In this document: piece by piece, positions 33,861-37,827 of the stretch
How positions within the stretch are numbered: the first letter of the stretch is position 1
Layout: every line of letters starts with the position of its first letter
Assembly (NCBI GenBank): GCA_020629935.1
Contig: JAHDCJ010000023.1
Location: 1 to 37,827, forward strand
Direction of reading: 5' to 3'
From: Saprospiraceae bacterium
GTDB taxonomy: Bacteria > Bacteroidota > Bacteroidia > Chitinophagales > Saprospiraceae
Length of the DNA: 37,827 bases
Program-made: the position numbers and the translations under genes
Notes under the pieces: model-generated
Seen by the model: only the letters and a program-made list of their open reading frames with translations
Database searches by the model: none
Told to the model about the DNA's origin: nothing

Positions 33861-35117
33861 ATGCCATATTTATTCACTTCCGAGTCCGTATCAGAAGGGC
33901 ATCCAGATAAAGTTGCTGATCAAATATCTGATGCAATTTTAGATGCATTTTTAAGTCAAGATCCTAATTCCAAAGTAGCTTGTGAAACCTTAGTAACTAC
34001 AGGTTTGGCAGTGATAAGTGGAGAAGTCCGATCAAAAGCTTATGTTGATATCCAAAATATTGTTCGTGATGTAATTCGCAAAATTGGTTACAATAAGTCA
34101 GAATACCAATTTGACGCAGATTCTTGTGGGGTTATTTCAACTATCCATGAACAATCAGCAGATATTGCGCAAGGAGTTGATGTAGGTAAAAATCCAGAAG
34201 ATCAAGGTGCAGGTGACCAAGGAATGATGTTTGGTTATGCTACAAACGAAACCGATAGCTACATGCCTTTGGCTTTAGAATTATCTCATATGTTACTTCG
34301 CGAATTAGCTGAAATACGTAGAGAAGGAAAAGAAATGTCTTATCTACGTCCAGATTCAAAATCACAAGTTACTATTGAGTATAATGATGACAATTCGCCA
34401 AAACGAGTGCATACCATCGTTGTTTCTACTCAACATGATGATTTCGATGAAGAAGGTGTGATGTTAGCGAAAATTAAAGAAGATGTAAAAACGATCTTAG
34501 TACCTCGAGTGATTGCCCAATTACCACAACGTAGCCAAGATTTATTTGATGGAAATATTATATTTCATGTAAATCCGACTGGAAAATTTGTTATTGGTGG
34601 TCCTCATGGAGATACAGGTTTAACAGGCCGTAAAATTATTGTAGATACTTATGGAGGAAAAGGAGCACACGGAGGTGGTGCATTTTCTGGAAAAGATTCT
34701 TCTAAAGTAGATCGTTCTGCTGCTTATGCTACACGACATATCGCTAAAAACCTCGTTGCAGCGGGTGTTTGTGATCAATGTTTAGTTCAAGTTGCTTATG
34801 CCATTGGCGTGGCACGCCCAGTAGGTCTTTATATCGACACCTATGGTACTTCTAAAGTAAGTCAAAATGACGGTCAAATTGCAGAAATTGTAGATGGTTT
34901 ATTTGATATGCGCCCAGCAAAGATTGTTGAACGTTTTGGTTTAACTAATCCTATTTTCTCTGAGACTGCTGCTTATGGCCATATGGGAAGACCTTCTTGT
35001 TCTAAGACGGTTACTATTGGTCAAAATGGGAATAAAAAAGAAGCGACGGTAGAAACGTTTAAATGGGAAAAGTTAGATATGGTTGATGCCGTTAAAGGTG
35101 CATTTAGTATTGCATAA
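33861..35117 (+). CDS. metK: S-adenosylmethionine synthetase
   Basis: This 418-residue protein has all three conserved regions: [18 protein letters not shown] at the N-terminus, [12 protein letters not shown], and the phosphate-binding [19 protein letters not shown]. It makes SAM from methionine and ATP as a homotetramer. It has its own promoter and is closed by a strong terminator, so it is a single-gene unit. Confidence 0.98.
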   Translation: MPYLFTSESVSEGHPDKVADQISDAILDAFLSQDPNSKVACETLVTTGLAVISGEVRSKAYVDIQNIVRDVIRKIGYNKSEYQFDADSCGVISTIHEQSADIAQGVDVGKNPEDQGAGDQGMMFGYATNETDSYMPLALELSHMLLRELAEIRREGKEMSYLRPDSKSQVTIEYNDDNSPKRVHTIVVSTQHDDFDEEGVMLAKIKEDVKTILVPRVIAQLPQRSQDLFDGNIIFHVNPTGKFVIGGPHGDTGLTGRKIIVDTYGGKGAHGGGAFSGKDSSKVDRSAAYATRHIAKNLVAAGVCDQCLVQVAYAIGVARPVGLYIDTYGTSKVSQNDGQIAEIVDGLFDMRPAKIVERFGLTNPIFSETAAYGHMGRPSCSKTVTIGQNGNKKEATVETFKWEKLDMVDAVKGAFSIA

Positions 35118-35140
35118 TTTTTTTCGAAAAAATATTTAAT

Positions 35141-35179
35141 AGGGACCATCTCAATACGAGAGATGGTCCTTATTTTTTT
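35141..35179 (+). terminator. Intrinsic terminator after metK
   Basis: GGACCATCTC (35143-35152) pairs perfectly with GAGATGGTCC (35160-35169) around a 7-nt loop, with TTATTTTTTT following. Confidence 0.92.
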
Positions 35180-35314
35180 GTAATAAATTGAAAAATATAC
35201 CCTTCCCTTATTGTCAAAAAATAAAAGGAATGAAAAGGATTAATTGAATGCGATTGATAGAATGTTAAATTGCTAAAAAACAAATAGTTAGGGTAATTGT
35301 TAAACGAATATTAA

Positions 35315-37333
<2,019 letters not shown>

Positions 37334-37360
37334 TTAAAATCCAATTTAGATTTAAAATAT

Positions 37361-37397
37361 AAAAAAGCGCGCAAAGATTATTCTTGCGCGCTTTTTT
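37361..37397. terminator. Bidirectional terminator between gyrB and gldH
   Basis: A 14-bp stem AAAAAAGCGCGCAA (37361-37374) with TTGCGCGCTTTTTT (37384-37397) and a 9-nt loop has A and T runs on its two sides. It can therefore stop both convergent genes. Confidence 0.93.
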
Positions 37398-37425
37398 ACT
37401 TATGTGATGAAGTTGTTTAATTTTA

Positions 37426-37827
37426 TTATTCTCTAACTACCCCAGTATCTTCAATTTGAAGATTAATACGCTTTATTCCTTCTAATGGGTTTTTACGCAT
37501 AAATTGAGCAATAGTAAATTGATATTTTCCAACTTGGTTGAAGTAGGCATTTTGTTGCATATTGATTTTTAATTGGCAATGTCCGCCGCTACATTTTCCA
37601 AACCATTCTCCTGTTTTTTCTGCAAAATCTACATTGAGTTGTTGACTCAAACGTTGACCATCAGGTAGCGTTGTAGAAATCATTAGATAACAATTTTGGA
37701 AAGCATAACTATCTGAGTGATCAATGTTTAGGACTAAATTGTATTGCTTTAAAGTATCCAGAATTTCCGCATCAAAATTGATGCTATCTTGATAGGTCCA
37801 TCCAGAATCTGCAATGTCTACACTTTG
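37426..37827 (-). CDS. gldH: Gliding motility lipoprotein GldH, 5' end outside the window
   Basis: The minus-strand frame is open from the window edge to the TAA at 37426-37428, giving at least 133 residues. The internal Met at 37683 is not the start. GldH features include W near the visible N-terminus, YNLVLNIDHSDSYAFQNCYLMI (like the NLYxxLRxTxxYPYSNLxL region), a TTLPDG segment, and the C-terminal GKYQFTIAQFMRKNPLEGIKRINLQIE. GldH is an outer-envelope lipoprotein of the gliding/type IX secretion apparatus, and some Bacteroidota with gldH do not glide. The signal peptide lies beyond the edge. Confidence 0.85.
   Translation of the reverse strand, partial: QSVDIADSGWTYQDSINFDAEILDTLKQYNLVLNIDHSDSYAFQNCYLMISTTLPDGQRLSQQLNVDFAEKTGEWFGKCSGGHCQLKINMQQNAYFNQVGKYQFTIAQFMRKNPLEGIKRINLQIEDTGVVRE

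Overview
The window is a low-GC chromosomal segment of a Bacteroidota bacterium. The evidence is gene content (gldH, ricT/PSP1 with an N-terminal Cys-rich segment, zapA-rny, speA-speB-DHS-like, DUF177-rpmF, DUF6249 plus an ECF sigma factor), promoters of the Bacteroidota type (TAnnTTTG -7 box, TTG near -33) and few Shine-Dalgarno sequences. A family cannot be fixed from the sequence alone; it reads like a free-living, probably aquatic lineage. No rRNA, tRNA, CRISPR array, transposase, integrase or phage gene was seen. Most of the window is core genome.

Layout. 1-3.5 kb: minus-strand WG-repeat secreted protein, then a three-gene DUF6249 / ECF sigma / small membrane protein operon. 3.7-5.4 kb: a serine-hydrolase lipoprotein. 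5.4-5.7 kb: the only gene-free stretch above 300 bp. 5.7-11.3 kb: plus-strand housekeeping genes (coiled-coil ZapB-like, zapA, rny, glutathione peroxidase, holB, ricT). 11.3-15.1 kb: minus-strand polyamine operon (speA, speB, deoxyhypusine-synthase-like) that runs on into two small unknown genes, one of 49 codons. 15.2-18.6 kb: a tightly overlapping minus-strand operon of two ATP-grasp ligases and an AstE/AspA-like zinc deacylase. 18.7-20.1 kb: two minus-strand lipoproteins (CAP domain; unknown). 20.3-25.6 kb: a PqiA-like membrane protein, an SdiA-regulated-like lipoprotein, and a 1253-residue phosphoesterase/kinase-like/beta-barrel fusion. 25.7-27.8 kb: an HD phosphohydrolase fused to a Pycsar-effector-type membrane domain, followed by an ATP-cone/PD-(D/E)XK nuclease. 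27.9-29.2 kb: infC, rpmI, rplT. 29.3-37.3 kb: fumC, DUF177-rpmF, ridA, trpS, a FAH-family hydrolase, metK, gyrB. The right edge holds the 3' part of gldH on the minus strand.

How parts work together. SpeA and SpeB should convert arginine through agmatine to putrescine, which the DHS-like enzyme probably uses to make a larger polyamine. The neighbouring ATP-grasp/deacylase operon has the parts of a pathway that makes and trims an amide-linked small molecule whose identity is unknown. The best candidates for an undescribed system are (i) the HD-PycTM plus ATP-cone-nuclease pair, which looks like a nucleotide-sensing or nucleotide-controlled effector module, (ii) the double ATP-grasp/deacylase operon, and (iii) the envelope phosphoesterase-kinase-like-barrel fusion coupled to a propeller lipoprotein. 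All functional proposals for these three are inference from domain content.
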